Positions 63,655-64,000 of a stretch of DNA of 64,000 nt are shown piece by piece. Position numbers and translations under genes: made by a program. Under the pieces are notes generated by a model. That model saw nothing but the letters and a program-made list of their open reading frames with translations. It had not been told where the DNA came from and did not search any database. Each line of letters opens with the position of its first letter. Position 1 is the first letter of the stretch. The stretch lies in NCBI RefSeq assembly GCF_900103605.1, contig NZ_FNHY01000001.1:310001-374000 (forward strand), read 5' to 3'. Source of the DNA: Psychrobacillus sp. OK028 (GTDB lineage Bacteria; Bacillota; Bacilli; Bacillales_A; Planococcaceae).

Positions 63655-64000
63655 CTATTTTTTATGTCCTTTTTTCTTTCCAGTGGAGTCTTTCTTATGA
63701 TCAGACTCTTTTTTGTTTTCGTCAGGTTCTATTTTTTCATGTTTTTCCTTTTTAGCGTCACTCTTTGCTTCTTTATTATCAGTTTCACTGGATTCTTTTT
63801 TCTCTTTTTTTTCTTTTTTATTTGTATTATTATCTTCTTTTTTCTCTGACTCCTTAGAGCTCTTTTTCTCTTTTTTCCCCTTATTGTCTGCAATATCCTC
63901 TTCTTTTTTCAGGTTCCGCCCATTTTCGTGTTTAGGACTTTCTAATTGATCTAAATTTTTTTCTTGCGCTTCATTCTCATTAATATCTATAAGTTCTTTT
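63655..64000 (-). CDS. Lys/Glu-rich low-complexity protein, N-terminal part beyond the window
   Basis: An open frame with no stop enters from the right edge and ends at TAG (63655). The visible 114 residues are mainly K, E, D, S and N, for example KKEKKEKKESSETDNKEAKS and the end HKKDSTGKKKGHKK. It is likely disordered and highly charged, such as a tail of a coat, wall or nucleic-acid binding protein. No domain is in view. The plus-strand frames here are Phe-rich mirror images. Confidence 0.55.
   Translation of the reverse strand, partial: KELIDINENEAQEKNLDQLESPKHENGRNLKKEEDIADNKGKKEKKSSKESEKKEDNNTNKKEKKEKKESSETDNKEAKSDAKKEKHEKIEPDENKKESDHKKDSTGKKKGHKK

Noticed and set aside
63664-63949. Phe-rich membrane-like frames on the plus strand
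   Set aside because: They are the complement of Lys/Glu codons in the minus-strand frame (aaa/gaa read as ttt/ttc); no ribosome site.

Overview
The window is a chromosomal segment of an AT-rich, endospore-forming Bacillota. The evidence is the sporulation genes (spoVAC-AD-AEB, spoVIF, cotO, cotZ, yjcZ), a trpS T-box, Spx/MecA/SpxH, AddAB, and FapR, CtsR and CodY type operators. Gene content and order follow several Bacillus subtilis blocks (ctp-minJ-csbA, yhjE-sip-addBA, yisK-yisL, yitS/U/V/W, yjzD-fabH-fabF, opp-trpS-spx-mecA-coiA-pepF-spxH-yjbI to yjbO, cotO-cotZ-spoVIF). The protein flavour and the added ClpB and fused spacers suggest the Planococcaceae/Caryophanaceae side of Bacillales (Psychrobacillus, Lysinibacillus or Sporosarcina-like); that placement is inference. 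No rRNA, tRNA, CRISPR array, prophage or transposase gene is visible.

Layout. 0.7-6.9 kb: a TlpA/ResA-like thioredoxin, a CtpA/B protease, MinJ, CsbA, AzlCD (opposite strand), a DedA/TVP38 protein and a type I signal peptidase; this block is bracketed by long compound inverted arms (86-605 and 7025-7454). 7.6-17.6 kb: the AddAB recombination nuclease, a DUF418 membrane protein, YisK, YisL and an unlisted 53-residue membrane protein. 18-23.2 kb: a membrane-anchored, apparently catalytically degenerate GH13 amylase-like protein, DUF3231, DegV, a HAD phosphatase, and the YitV/YitW pair. 23.8-29.7 kb: a Bacillus-type Fnr regulator, a ClpB-type disaggregase without N-domain under a CtsR operator, YjzD, and fabH-fabF under FapR. 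30.3-44.1 kb: two complete oligopeptide ABC transporters (D-F-B-C-A order, then A-BCDF) separated by trpS with its T-box. 44.9-58.7 kb: a secreted DUF4015 protein, Spx, MecA, CoiA, PepF, SpxH, truncated haemoglobin, CwlQ, the yjbK-yjbO group (CYTH protein, UPF0738, small alarmone synthetase, NAD kinase, pseudouridine synthase) and MgtE. 58.7-63.4 kb: spore coat genes cotO and cotZ and a sigma-G type operon (lipoprotein, spoVAC, spoVAD, spoVAEB), then YjcZ, SpoVIF and a small unknown; a Lys/Glu-rich reading frame runs off the right edge.

Most genes are housekeeping genes with familiar partners. Spx, its ClpXP adaptor SpxH, the ClpC adaptor MecA and CtsR-type control of ClpB form a proteostasis/stress theme; AddAB and CoiA serve DNA uptake and repair; Opp with a CodY-like box, SasB and NAD kinase tie to starvation; the right end serves spore coat assembly and dipicolinate transport.

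The unexplained content is between genes. A family of GC-rich, self-complementary units of about 110-135 bp occurs at about ten spacers, often as convergent pairs that form a roughly 500 bp element; a perfect 25-bp hairpin or other insert sits at one fixed position inside several copies. Independently, four spacers carry short motifs repeated every ~21 bp (two helical turns). A ~185 bp imperfect palindrome precedes the DUF4015 gene, and a C-rich stretch ending in a strong terminator without a gene may be a small RNA. These are the best candidates for undescribed biology here.
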